Part shown: one piece after another, positions 17,171 to 24,902 of the stretch
How positions within the stretch are numbered: the first letter of the stretch is position 1
Layout: each line of letters starts with the position of its first letter
Assembly (NCBI GenBank): GCA_945881965.1
Contig: CAMCVS010000005.1
Coordinates: forward strand, 1-64,000
Direction: 5' to 3'
DNA length: 64,000 nt
Origin: Paracoccus haematequi
Lineage (GTDB): Bacteria; Pseudomonadota; Alphaproteobacteria; Rhodobacterales; Rhodobacteraceae
Position numbers and translations under genes: made by a program
Notes under the pieces: model-generated
Told to the model about the DNA's origin: nothing
The model's input: the letters and a program-made list of their open reading frames with translations, nothing else
Databases searched by the model: none

Positions 17171-18295
17171 TTAACCCGCGTTCGCTTCGGCGCGCGATTT
17201 GCCCGCCACGTCCAAGGCCAGCGTCGCGGCCATGAACCCGTCGATCTCACCGTCCAGCACGCCTTGGGTGTCCGAAGTTTCATAGCCGGTGCGCAGGTCT
17301 TTCACCATCTGGTAGGGCTGCAACACATAGGACCGGATCTGGTTTCCCCAGCCTGCGTCGCCCTTGGCCTCGTGGGCGGCGTTGATCGCGGCGTTCCGCT
17401 TGTCCAGTTCCATCTGATACAGCCGCGATTTCAGCGCCTTCATGGCGATGTCGCGGTTCTGGTGCTGGGATTTTTCCGATGACGTCACCACAATGCCCGA
17501 GGGAAAATGCGTGATCCGCACCGCCGAGTCGGTCTTGTTCACGTGCTGTCCGCCCGCGCCGGTGGACCGATAGGTGTCGATGCGGATATCCTTGTCCTGC
17601 ACGTCGATCTCGATGTTGTCGTCCACCACCGGATAAACCCAGATCGAGGTGAACGACGTGTGCCGTCGTGCCGCCGAATCGTAAGGCGAGATGCGGACAA
17701 GGCGATGCACACCGGATTCGGATTTCAGCCAGCCATAGGCGTTGTGCCCCGAAATCTTGTAGGTGATCGACTTGATCCCGGCCTCTTCGCCATAGTTCAC
17801 CGACTGAATCTCGACCTTATATCCCTTGCGTTCGGCCCAGCGGGAATACATCCGCGCCAGCATCGACGCCCAGTCACAGCTTTCGGTGCCACCTGCGCCC
17901 GCGTTGACCTCAAGGAAGGTGTCGTTCGCATCGGCCTCGCCGTTCAACAGCGCTTCAAGCTCTTTCTCGGCGGCCAGCGCTTGCAGCGATTTCAACGCGG
18001 CTTCGGCCTCGGCGATCACGCCGTCGTCGGATTCCATCTCGCCCAGTTCGATCAGATCGACGTTGTCCTGCAAATCCTGTTGCAGCTTTTTCACCGCCGT
18101 GAAGGCGTCCAGCAGCATCTGCCGTTCGCGCATCAGCTTTTGCGCCTTTTCGGGATCGTTCCACAGGGTCGGGTCTTCGACGCGGGCGTTGAATTCTTCC
18201 AGCCGGTAGGACGCGGTTTCCCAGTCCATCCGCTGTTTCAGCAGCGAAATGGATTTCTCGATTTCGGCGACTGTGTTCTGGGCCTCGGCGCGCAT
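17171..18295 (-). CDS. prfB: Peptide chain release factor 2
   Basis: Recognises UGA and UAA stop codons and triggers peptide release. The 374-aa protein carries GGQ at 248-250 and the decoding loop at 203-205 reads SPY where E. coli has SPF. The reading frame is continuous: at the place of the programmed +1 frameshift in many bacterial prfB genes (just after the first ~25 codons) the sequence simply reads QRMDWETASY. There is therefore no autoregulatory frameshift here. It lies 68 bp upstream of the amidase gene on the same strand. Confidence 0.96.
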   Translation of the reverse strand: MRAEAQNTVAEIEKSISLLKQRMDWETASYRLEEFNARVEDPTLWNDPEKAQKLMRERQMLLDAFTAVKKLQQDLQDNVDLIELGEMESDDGVIAEAEAALKSLQALAAEKELEALLNGEADANDTFLEVNAGAGGTESCDWASMLARMYSRWAERKGYKVEIQSVNYGEEAGIKSITYKISGHNAYGWLKSESGVHRLVRISPYDSAARRHTSFTSIWVYPVVDDNIEIDVQDKDIRIDTYRSTGAGGQHVNKTDSAVRITHFPSGIVVTSSEKSQHQNRDIAMKALKSRLYQMELDKRNAAINAAHEAKGDAGWGNQIRSYVLQPYQMVKDLRTGYETSDTQGVLDGEIDGFMAATLALDVAGKSRAEANAG

Positions 18296-18363
18296 CGGTC
18301 ATGTCCTGACAATCGTTCAGGCGCGTGTGATAGCTGACCACCGACGCTGGTTCAAGAGAGCGG

Positions 18364-19197
18364 TCAGCGGAACGGCTCGTCGGGGCGCAAGAGGCGGCGG
18401 TGATAGGGCAACAGATCCGCTTCGCCGCAATATCCCGCCGCCCGTGCCGCCTGCCGGATGCGCGCGCGGTCGGCGCCCAGATGTTCATAGACCATCCGCG
18501 TGGCGCGCTGGCTGGTCAGGGTTTCGCGGTTGGTGCGGGTGACATAGCCCTCCCAGAAATTGTTCTGGAACGCGGTCACACGCGACAGGAAATTGAACGA
18601 CCCGGTGTTGGCCCCGCGCCGCGCGATCATCAGCGCGACTCCATCCTCTTGCAGCAAGGCAAAGCCGCGAAACTCGCGGGTGGCGGATGATGTGGGCAGG
18701 CCCTGTTCCATCATGGCCGCGCGCGCCTCATAGCCGCGCACGAAGGTGTTCTGATCCTCGCGGAATATCAGGACAAGGCCCTGAATGAACTTTTCCGAAT
18801 CGGTAAAGCTGCGCCGGGAAAACCGGTAGAACCCCGAGGGCAGCACCGCGTCCGGCACCATCGTCGCCGCCGGACCAAAGCAGGGATCGGTAAAGGGATG
18901 CGTCAGCAGCGCCGGGTGGGGTTCGGTCAGCCCCGCCACCGGTTCCAGCAGGATCCGCGCATCGACGCCAAAGAACACGCAGATCCGGTGCAGCACGTCA
19001 GGACGCGGAAAGCTGTCTCCGGCCAGATAGCGGTTGAACTGCGTTCGGTTGATATCCAGATCGCGGCACAGCGCGGCAACTGAGGGATAGCGCGTCACCA
19101 GATGACGCAGGTTGGCCCCGAACATGCCCCGCAACTGGGCCGGGTGTGAGGGTCGCGAGGCAGCAGGGGTCGGTAAGGCCAAGTTGGTCAGTCCCAT
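18364..19197 (-). CDS. XRE-type helix-turn-helix transcriptional regulator
   Basis: A 277-aa protein. Residues about 25-80 form a Cro/C1-type HTH (LRHLVTRYPSVAALCRDLDI, then NRTQFNRYLAGDSFPRPDVL) and the remaining 190 residues form an unrecognised C-terminal domain that may sense a ligand. The C-terminal part ends with AARAAGYCGEADLLPYHRRLL. The gene is divergent from a 117-aa gene at 19398; the 200-bp gap holds a 23-bp near-perfect palindrome that is a reasonable operator for it. No cognate pathway is evident. Confidence 0.75.
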   Translation of the reverse strand: MGLTNLALPTPAASRPSHPAQLRGMFGANLRHLVTRYPSVAALCRDLDINRTQFNRYLAGDSFPRPDVLHRICVFFGVDARILLEPVAGLTEPHPALLTHPFTDPCFGPAATMVPDAVLPSGFYRFSRRSFTDSEKFIQGLVLIFREDQNTFVRGYEARAAMMEQGLPTSSATREFRGFALLQEDGVALMIARRGANTGSFNFLSRVTAFQNNFWEGYVTRTNRETLTSQRATRMVYEHLGADRARIRQAARAAGYCGEADLLPYHRRLLRPDEPFR

Positions 19198-19300
19198 CAG
19201 GCATATGAATGTTCCAAGCCGTGAGGCGACCTGTTACCTCTTTTTATGAGACGCGATTAAGCACCTGTCGAGACGCCAAACAGCGTCAAATCGGGTCCAT

Positions 19301-19323
19301 CGCGTCACAAAAATTGTAACGCG
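19301..19323. promoter_or_regulatory. Palindromic operator candidate between the XRE regulator and the 117-aa gene
   Basis: Two 10-bp arms, CGCGTCACAA and TTGTAACGCG, flank a 3-bp AAA spacer; nine of ten positions are complementary. It lies about 104 bp upstream of the regulator start and about 75 bp upstream of the divergent gene, so it could serve both promoters. The AT-rich spacer and symmetric arms are typical for a dimeric HTH repressor site. Binding by the adjacent XRE protein is inference. Confidence 0.55.
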
Positions 19324-19397
19324 CGCGCAGGCTTGGCGGATAGCCATTGTTGTAAAACTCAATAATCTGGCACCATTGCATAACGGAGGCTTGGACC

Positions 19398-19751
19398 ATG
19401 TATGGCGTTGTACTCTGGAGTGATCGTGTTGACCGCAAGGCCGTGATCTGGTGCGAAGACCACGGTGATCTGGCCTATTACAACGGCGCGCTGGATGGGG
19501 CGGTGATGCCCGACATCGACGCCGGTGACATGGTGCAGTTTGAATTGCGGCAAGAGGCGCGGGTGCGGCGCGCGTCAAACCCGCGTCTGGTGGCGAACCA
19601 GCATTTTGCCGGGTTGGCCGATGGCCTGGTGCAGACAGCACCAGACATCACCCCTGCGCCGCCCAAGCAGGAACGGGCGCGCGGCGGCACCGTGGTGTCG
19701 TTTGCCATGGCTGCACAGCGGCGGATCGCGGCGCATATGTCGCTGGCCTGA
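19398..19751 (+). CDS. Conserved hypothetical protein, 117 aa
   Basis: A small acidic-to-neutral protein beginning MYGVVLWSDRVDRKAVIWCEDHGDL, here broken at Asp; no signal peptide or membrane segment. The first 60 residues look like a small beta-barrel (VIWCEDHGDLAYY, GDMVQFELRQ); the rest is Pro/Arg-rich with a C-terminal helix. A good ribosome site, GGAGG, sits 8 nt before the ATG, and the codon use matches neighbours, so this is a real gene. It is divergent from an XRE regulator and shares the palindrome in between. No function is recognised. Confidence 0.7.
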   Translation: MYGVVLWSDRVDRKAVIWCEDHGDLAYYNGALDGAVMPDIDAGDMVQFELRQEARVRRASNPRLVANQHFAGLADGLVQTAPDITPAPPKQERARGGTVVSFAMAAQRRIAAHMSLA

Positions 19752-19775
19752 GGCCGCGCACGGCAACGCGCGGGA

Positions 19776-20336
19776 TCAGACCCCGCGCGCGAGTGCCGCC
19801 ACCCCGGTCCGCGCGACCTCGACCAGCCCCAGAGGCCGCATCAGATCGGCAAAGGCGTCGATTTTTTCGGGGGTGCCGGTCAATTCGAACACAAAGCTGG
19901 TCAGCGTCGAATCGACTACCTTGGCGCGGAAAATATCCGCCAGCCGCAGCGCCTCGACCCGGTTGTTGCCTTCGCCCGCGACTTTCAGCAGCGCCAGTTC
20001 GCGTTCCACGGACCGCCCTTCAACCGTCAGGTCATGCACCTCGTGGACCGGCACGATGCGGCCCAGCTGCGCCTTGATCTGTTCGATCACCTGCGGCGTG
20101 CCGGTGGTGACGATGGTGATGCGCGAGCGATGCCCCTGATGGTCGATTTCCGCGACCGTCAGGCTGTCGATGTTATAGCCGCGTCCCGAGAATAGCCCGA
20201 TGACGCGCGCCAGCACGCCGGCCTCGTTATCGACGACGACGGCAAGGGTGTGGCGTTCGATCACCTCGGAAAAGGTGGACCGCAGGTTATAGGCGGAATG
20301 GCTCGTCGAGCCTTTCTTGATGTTCAGGGCGGGCAT
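19776..20336 (-). CDS. ilvH: Acetolactate synthase small (regulatory) subunit
   Basis: Regulatory subunit of acetohydroxyacid synthase, which mediates valine feedback on isoleucine and valine synthesis. The 186-aa protein has an N-terminal ACT domain (ERHTLAVVVDNEAGVLARVIG, then LFSGRGYNIDSLTVAE) and the C-terminal ALS_ss_C region (NRVEALRLADIFRAKVVD). The N-terminus is about 20 residues longer than in E. coli, common in alphaproteobacteria. The start at 20336 follows AAGGAACAG. Normally ilvH directly follows the large-subunit gene; here a 148-codon unrelated gene lies between them. Confidence 0.94.
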   Translation of the reverse strand: MPALNIKKGSTSHSAYNLRSTFSEVIERHTLAVVVDNEAGVLARVIGLFSGRGYNIDSLTVAEIDHQGHRSRITIVTTGTPQVIEQIKAQLGRIVPVHEVHDLTVEGRSVERELALLKVAGEGNNRVEALRLADIFRAKVVDSTLTSFVFELTGTPEKIDAFADLMRPLGLVEVARTGVAALARGV

Positions 20337-20357
20337 TAGTCTGTTCCTTTTCCAGCA

Positions 20358-20801
20358 TTATATTCCGAAAGCTTGTCTACACACTTCACAATCAAGAAGT
20401 CGGCTTGCTGCCATCAAGGCTGCCCCAAGAAACAAGCAAAGTATCTGAATCTTTTCGATGAAAATCCACTTTTTTGCTATCGGGCTAAATTTCAGTTCAT
20501 CACCGCTCTTCGCGATCTCATCGTAATGCTCTGGCCCCATCTTTGTGTTGAGCCGAATCAAAGTCAAATTCGCCTGCAATGCATCGGCATCGAGCGAAAA
20601 AACTCTCAACCCACATAAAAAACTTGTGCCGAACGCTACCAAGGCAAGACAAACAAAATACACTCCTACTTCAGAAGATGTAGATTCGATTTGAGTAACT
20701 GAAAAACCGATACAAGCTCCGGCAGATGCCAAAAGAAGTTGTAGCTTGCGCTCAAAAACGCGCCTGCGCTCAAGCCAAATCTGAAGCTTGCTTTCCGACA
20801 A
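20358..20801 (-). CDS. Unknown three-helix membrane protein inserted between ilvB and ilvH
   Basis: A 147-aa protein read from a TTG at 20801. An AGGAG ribosome site that overlaps the ilvB stop codon lies 7 nt upstream, so translation should be coupled to ilvB. It has a charged N-terminus (SESKLQIWLERRRVFERK), three hydrophobic helices (about 20-35, 45-67 and 118-137) and a soluble stretch between the second and third. It matches no family I recognise. The DNA is visibly AT-richer than everything around it and codon choice is different (many AAA, TCT and ATC-to-ATT shifts), which suggests recent acquisition. The next gene, ilvH, starts 21 bp downstream, so the insertion did not break the operon. 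Confidence 0.7.
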   Translation of the reverse strand: MSESKLQIWLERRRVFERKLQLLLASAGACIGFSVTQIESTSSEVGVYFVCLALVAFGTSFLCGLRVFSLDADALQANLTLIRLNTKMGPEHYDEIAKSGDELKFSPIAKKWIFIEKIQILCLFLGAALMAASRLLDCEVCRQAFGI

Positions 20802-20811
20802 AACTGCTCTC

Positions 20812-22566
20812 CTACACCAGCACCGCACCCTTGGCGGTAATCGCGCCTTTGGTGTCGGCGTCGCCCAGCAGCATTTCGTTATGCGCCTTGCCTGACGGGA
20901 TCATCGGAAAGCAGTTCTCGTGCTTTTCCACGAGGCAATCAAAGATCACCGGCCCGTCATAGGCCAGCATCTCGCGGATCGCGTCGTCCAGATCGGCGGG
21001 GTCGGCGCAGCGGATGCCCTTGCAGCCAAATGCCTCGGCCAGCTTGACGAAATCGGGCAGGGATTCGGACCACGATTGCGAATACCGCTCGCCATGCAGC
21101 AATTCCTGCCATTGCCGCACCATGCCAAGGCGTTCGTTGTTCAGGATGAATTGCTTGACCGGCGCACGGAATTGAATCGCGGTGCCCATTTCCTGCATGT
21201 TCATCAGCCATGACGCCTCGCCCGCCACGTTGATCACCAGCGCTTGCGGGTGCGCGATCTGCACCCCGATGGAGGCGGGCAGGCCGTAACCCATGGTGCC
21301 AAGACCCCCGCTCGTCATCCAGCGGTTCGGCGCGTCAAAGCCCAGATATTGCGCGGCCCACATCTGGTGCTGGCCGACTTCGGTGGTGATGTAACGGTCC
21401 ATGCCGCGGGTCAGCGCGTCCAACCGTTGCAGCGCATATTGCGGCTTGATCGTCTTGGCGGACGGCTTGTAGCCCAGACAGTCGATTTTCTTCCAATCGT
21501 TGATCTGGGCCCACCATTTCGCGATGCCCTCGCGGTTCACCTTGCGGCCGCGCGATTTCCAGACCTTCAGCAGGTCTTCCAAAACATGGCCGATATCGCC
21601 CACGATCGGGATATCGACGCGGATCACCTTGTTGATCGACGAGGGGTCGATGTCGATATGGGCCTTTTTCGAGCCGGGGCTGAAGGCGTCCAGCCGCCCC
21701 GTGATGCGGTCGTCAAAGCGCGCGCCGATGTTGATCATCAGGTCGCAGCCATGCATCGCAAGGTTGGCCTCATACAGCCCGTGCATCCCCAACATGCCCA
21801 GCCATTTGTCGCCGGACGCCGGATAGGCACCCAAACCCATCAGCGTGGAGGTGATCGGGATGCCGGTGGCGTCCACCAACTCGCACAATAACTGGCTGGC
21901 CGCAGGCCCGGAATTGATCACCCCGCCGCCGGTATAGAACAGCGGACGTTCGGCGGTTTCCAGCGCCTCGACCAGCGCGGTGATGGCCCCCAGATCGCCC
22001 TTGACCTGCGGCTGATAGCGTTTCGAGCCGCCCTTGATCGGGGCCTGATAGGTGCCGGTGGCAAACTGAACATCCTTGGGGATGTCGATCAGCACCGGAC
22101 CGGGCCGCCCCGACGTGGCGACATGAAACGCCTCGTGCAGCGTGGCGGCCAGCGCATCGGTATCCTTCACCAGCCAGTTATGCTTGGTGCAGGGCCGGGT
22201 GATGCCGATGGTATCGGCCTCTTGGAAGGCATCGGTGCCGATCATGAAGGTGGGCACCTGGCCCGTCAGCACCACGATCGGGATCGAATCCATCAGCGCA
22301 TCGGTCAGCCCCGTGACCGCATTGGTCGCACCAGGGCCGGACGTCACCAGCACCACACCCGGCTTGCCGGTCGAGCGCGCATAGCCTTCGGCCATGTGGA
22401 CCGCGCCCTGTTCGTGGCGCACAAGGATGTGGCGGATATCGTTCTGCTGAAAGATTTCGTCATAGATCGGCAAGACCGCGCCACCCGGATAGCCGAATAC
22501 CGTGTCCACACCCTGATCCCTCAGGGCTTGAACCACCATTGCCGCTCCGGTCATTTGCCGTGTCAT
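20812..22566 (-). CDS. ilvB: Acetolactate synthase large (catalytic) subunit
   Basis: ThDP- and FAD-dependent enzyme that makes acetolactate or acetohydroxybutyrate, the first common step to valine, leucine and isoleucine. The 584-aa protein shows VFGYPGGAVLPIYDE with the catalytic Glu region, the FAD-binding middle domain and a C-terminal ThDP domain (GDG variant region NVAGEASWLMNMQEMGTA). The GDGS motif is replaced by a GEAS version here. ATG at 22566 follows GGAG; a TTG at 22584 is an alternative. It is the first structural gene downstream of a leader-peptide attenuator. Confidence 0.95.
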   Translation of the reverse strand: MTRQMTGAAMVVQALRDQGVDTVFGYPGGAVLPIYDEIFQQNDIRHILVRHEQGAVHMAEGYARSTGKPGVVLVTSGPGATNAVTGLTDALMDSIPIVVLTGQVPTFMIGTDAFQEADTIGITRPCTKHNWLVKDTDALAATLHEAFHVATSGRPGPVLIDIPKDVQFATGTYQAPIKGGSKRYQPQVKGDLGAITALVEALETAERPLFYTGGGVINSGPAASQLLCELVDATGIPITSTLMGLGAYPASGDKWLGMLGMHGLYEANLAMHGCDLMINIGARFDDRITGRLDAFSPGSKKAHIDIDPSSINKVIRVDIPIVGDIGHVLEDLLKVWKSRGRKVNREGIAKWWAQINDWKKIDCLGYKPSAKTIKPQYALQRLDALTRGMDRYITTEVGQHQMWAAQYLGFDAPNRWMTSGGLGTMGYGLPASIGVQIAHPQALVINVAGEASWLMNMQEMGTAIQFRAPVKQFILNNERLGMVRQWQELLHGERYSQSWSESLPDFVKLAEAFGCKGIRCADPADLDDAIREMLAYDGPVIFDCLVEKHENCFPMIPSGKAHNEMLLGDADTKGAITAKGAVLV

Positions 22567-22628
22567 CTGCGTCTCCGTATCCAACTGTGTGTTTTTGGTC
22601 TGTCTGGGGTCTGTCTGGTTCGGGCAAT

Positions 22629-22656
22629 AAAAAACCCCCGGTCTTTCGATCGGGGG
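22629..22656 (-). terminator. ilv attenuator (intrinsic terminator in the ilvB leader)
   Basis: On the minus strand the RNA reads CCCCCGATC, a GAAA tetraloop, GACCGGGGG, then six U residues: a GC-rich stem with one mismatch followed by a U-tract. It lies between the leader peptide and ilvB, about 60 nt before the ilvB start. A separate 9-bp stem, GCGCATGGG (inside the leader peptide, 22688-22696) with CCCATGCGC (22656-22664), abuts it and shares one base, so the two foldings may interfere. Confidence 0.85.
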
Positions 22657-22680
22657 CGCATGGGATCAAGAAGGTTCCCG

Positions 22681-22728
22681 TCACGGGCCCATGCGCGCTG
22701 TCCTTACGATGACGACTAGAAAGGTCAT
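22681..22728 (-). CDS. ilvL: ilv operon leader peptide, 15 aa
   Basis: The short frame encodes MTFLVVIVRTARMGP, with five consecutive branched-chain codons (Leu-Val-Val-Ile-Val) at positions 4-8, the products of the pathway encoded downstream. It starts about 34 nt after the predicted transcription start and is followed by an intrinsic terminator. By analogy with known ilv, leu and trp attenuators, stalling on these codons when branched-chain aminoacyl-tRNA is scarce would favour read-through into ilvB. The ribosome site (AAAGGGA) is modest. The codon pattern is the main evidence. Confidence 0.85.
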   Translation of the reverse strand: MTFLVVIVRTARMGP

Positions 22729-22767
22729 GTCGGGAGTCCCTTTCAGGGGTTCTTACGTCTTGGGCGG

Positions 22768-22796
22768 ACATTAGGGGTGCTGCGCGGCAGCGTCAA
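22768..22796 (-). promoter_or_regulatory. Predicted sigma-70 promoter of the ilv operon
   Basis: On the minus strand, TTGACG (22796-22791) and TAATGT (22773-22768) are separated by exactly 17 bp. The expected start is near 22761, giving a leader of roughly 195 nt before ilvB that contains the leader peptide and attenuator. This is one of the clearest promoter matches in the window. The divergently placed bpt gene is not involved; it lies upstream on the same strand. Confidence 0.7.
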
Positions 22797-22878
22797 CCGC
22801 GATTCATTGTCTATTCTGTCGCAGGCGGCGGAAAATCTTTGCGAATGTTGCGCAAACGGGGGTCGAAACATTCCGCGC

Positions 22879-23700
22879 CTAGCGCCGCTGCGGCCCCATG
22901 TCGGGCAGACGGATACCCGCGACCTGTTCGGCAATCGGATCGACCGACAGGGGATGCACCTCGGCGCGGTAATCCTCGGGGGTGCGCAGCCGTTCCCAGC
23001 GACCCCGCAGATACACCTCCAGCGCGGCAAAGCGCGCCTTGTAGCCCATCTTGGCGCTGCCCGGCACCCAATAGCCCAGATAGACAAACGGCAGGTCCAT
23101 TTCACGCGCGAGCGCGATGTGGTCCAGAATGACCTGCGTGCCAAGGCTGTCGGTGATGCGGTCGGGGTCATAAAAGCTGTAGACCATGCTGACCCCGTCA
23201 TCGAGGATATCGGTCAGGCAGACCGCGACCAGATCGCCGGTCAGGCTGTCGGCATATTCCATCACGCGGGTGCGCACCGGGGTTTCTTCGACCATGGCGG
23301 CAAATTCGAACACGTCCATGTCGGCCATGCCGCCCTCGGCGTGGCGGCTGTCCAGATAGCGGCGGAACAGCGCGTATTGTTCCTCGGTGGCCCAGGGACT
23401 GGTGGCGCGGCGCACCAGATGCGCGTTGCGTTTCAAGGTGCGGCGTTGGGTGCGCGACGGGCTGAAATCCGCCACCACGATTCGTGCCGACAGGCAGGCC
23501 GCGCAATCCGAACAGGACGGGCGATAGAGCACGTTCTGGCTGCGGCGAAAGCCCTGTTTCGACAGCGCATTGTTCAGCCGGTCGCCGGTATCGCCTTGCA
23601 GGGCGGTGAACAGCTTACGCTCCATCCGGCCCGGCAGATAGGGGCAGGGTTGCGGCGCCGTCACATAGAACTGCGGCACTGTTGGCAGCGAATGGCGCAT
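22879..23700 (-). CDS. bpt: Aspartate/glutamate leucyltransferase (bacterial N-end rule)
   Basis: Transfers leucine from Leu-tRNA to proteins with N-terminal Asp or Glu and so marks them for ClpS/ClpAP degradation. The 273-aa protein has the Ate1-type N-terminal domain with the cysteine cluster [10 protein letters not shown] and an N-terminal PQPCPYLP. The C-terminal GNAT-like domain includes [10 protein letters not shown] and [15 protein letters not shown]. The length and motifs fit the Bpt branch rather than eukaryote-like Ate1. It appears to be transcribed alone; it ends about 80 bp upstream of the ilv promoter. Confidence 0.93.
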   Translation of the reverse strand: MRHSLPTVPQFYVTAPQPCPYLPGRMERKLFTALQGDTGDRLNNALSKQGFRRSQNVLYRPSCSDCAACLSARIVVADFSPSRTQRRTLKRNAHLVRRATSPWATEEQYALFRRYLDSRHAEGGMADMDVFEFAAMVEETPVRTRVMEYADSLTGDLVAVCLTDILDDGVSMVYSFYDPDRITDSLGTQVILDHIALAREMDLPFVYLGYWVPGSAKMGYKARFAALEVYLRGRWERLRTPEDYRAEVHPLSVDPIAEQVAGIRLPDMGPQRR

Positions 23701-23826
23701 TCTTGCTCCGGCCTGCTGGGGATGTCGGTCTGGCGTGACAGAACGATAACAACGCCATGCCGCCCCGCCAAGCGGAAGATGACAGTTTCATGCCATGCCG
23801 GTTTTGCCGTCCCCAAAGACGCGGCG

Positions 23827-24261
23827 TCAGACGCCCGCGCGCCGGTTCAGCGCCACGGTGCCCAGCATCATGTCCGTCAGGCCCTGGCCGCGCGCGCCCG
23901 TCAGCATCATCACCACGGAGGCCAATTGCAGCAGCGGCAGCATCAGGCTGAGGGTGAAACCCAGCGAATGCCACACCGCGTCCGGCATCCCGAAAGTTTC
24001 GCCATCATGGCGACGAAACTCTATCGCCATCAGCCGCATGCCCAGCGTCGCGGACCCGTTGGCCAGCGTGACGATGCGATAGCCCAGCCCGACGGCCCCG
24101 AACAACAGCGGCAGGATGAACACGCCGGTAAAGGCGGTCAGCACCACCACCACCAGCACCAGCGCCGTGATCACGATCACATCGACGACAAAGGCAATGC
24201 CGCGCTTCACGGTGACATCGGCATAGAATTCGGGTTGCAACTGTGGGTCAGGCAGGGCCAT
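23827..24261 (-). CDS. RDD family membrane protein
   Basis: A 144-aa protein with the RDD domain: FYADVTVKRGIAFVVDVIVI followed by three hydrophobic helices (FVVDVIVITALVLVVVVLT, FILPLLFGAVGLGYRI and FTLSLMLPLLQLASVVMML). The GATLG-like segment SATLGMRLMAIE and the final QGLTDMMLGTVALNRR are typical of the family. The start at 24261 gives the usual short N-terminus. Function of this family is poorly defined; some members affect ion exchange. It ends 127 bp before the bpt start and lies 58 bp downstream of DUF2852 on the same strand. Confidence 0.82.
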   Translation of the reverse strand: MALPDPQLQPEFYADVTVKRGIAFVVDVIVITALVLVVVVLTAFTGVFILPLLFGAVGLGYRIVTLANGSATLGMRLMAIEFRRHDGETFGMPDAVWHSLGFTLSLMLPLLQLASVVMMLTGARGQGLTDMMLGTVALNRRAGV

Positions 24262-24319
24262 GGCGAAACCTCGGAGGGATAAGGGAATGGGGCCACCTTG
24301 CGGCAGCCCCGTTGTAATG

Positions 24320-24763
24320 TCAGGCGGCGTCATCCTGCGGCGCTGCGGCCGCTTTGGCGCGGTCGGCCATGAAGGCGTCAAACTCGGCCTTGTCCTTGGC
24401 GGCGCGCAGGCGGGCCATGAAATCCTCAAAGCTTTTCTGTTCGTCTTCCAGACGCTTCAGCATGTCGGACTTGTAGGCGTCAAAGGCGGTGTTGCCCGAG
24501 GGGCGCGTGGCGACCCAGGCGGAACGCTGCATGTCAGCGCGGTGGGATTTGGTGCGGCAGGCGGAAAACATTGAACGGCTCCAACGGTTGGTTGCGGTGA
24601 TATAAAGGACAAGTGCTAGGCCCACGGGCCAGAAAAACACAAAGCCCAGGACCATGGCGGCGATCCATGCGCCCCGACCCTTGGCATCCAGCCAGGATTC
24701 GGCGCGGCGCAGCCACCCCATCGGGGCGGCCTCGGTGTGGTAGGTAGCGGCGGCAGGCGTCAT
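24320..24763 (-). CDS. DUF2852 family protein
   Basis: A 147-aa protein with one strong transmembrane helix (GAWIAAMVLGFVFFWPVGLALVLY, here described at residues 31-54) followed by WSRSMF, an Asn/Ser-rich segment and a long charged C-terminal helix (FDAYKSDMLKRLEDEQKSFE), probably a coiled coil. The pattern matches DUF2852, widespread in alphaproteobacteria and of unknown function. The upstream region holds two copies of a palindromic site, which implies dedicated regulation. An RDD gene follows in the same direction. Confidence 0.8.
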   Translation of the reverse strand: MTPAAATYHTEAAPMGWLRRAESWLDAKGRGAWIAAMVLGFVFFWPVGLALVLYITATNRWSRSMFSACRTKSHRADMQRSAWVATRPSGNTAFDAYKSDMLKRLEDEQKSFEDFMARLRAAKDKAEFDAFMADRAKAAAAPQDDAA

Positions 24764-24800
24764 CGGTGTCTCCTGTTCTGGCCTTGGGTGGGCCGGGTTG

Positions 24801-24821
24801 CATGTGAATGGCTTTCACATG
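24801..24821. promoter_or_regulatory. Palindromic operator candidate, copy 1 (upstream of DUF2852)
   Basis: Perfect 8-bp arms CATGTGAA and TTCACATG around a 5-bp spacer (TGGCT). It lies 38 bp upstream of the DUF2852 start codon, a position that would overlap the promoter. A second copy with 17 of 21 identical positions lies 58 bp further upstream. The site does not match the CRP, Fnr, Fur or Pho consensus in spacing. Confidence 0.6.
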
Positions 24822-24858
24822 ACCAGAGATGGGAATGATCCGCCCGCGCGCAAGACCC

Positions 24859-24879
24859 CATGTGAATGTTTTTTACATC
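24859..24879. promoter_or_regulatory. Palindromic operator candidate, copy 2 (upstream of DUF2852)
   Basis: CATGTGAA, spacer TGTTT, then TTTACATC: the left arm is identical to copy 1 and the right arm keeps six of eight positions. The copies are in the same orientation, 58 bp apart centre to centre. Both lie in the 139-bp gap between the YbaK stop and the DUF2852 start. Confidence 0.5.
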
Positions 24880-24902
24880 ACGGCGACGTTAACCTGCGGA
24901 TG

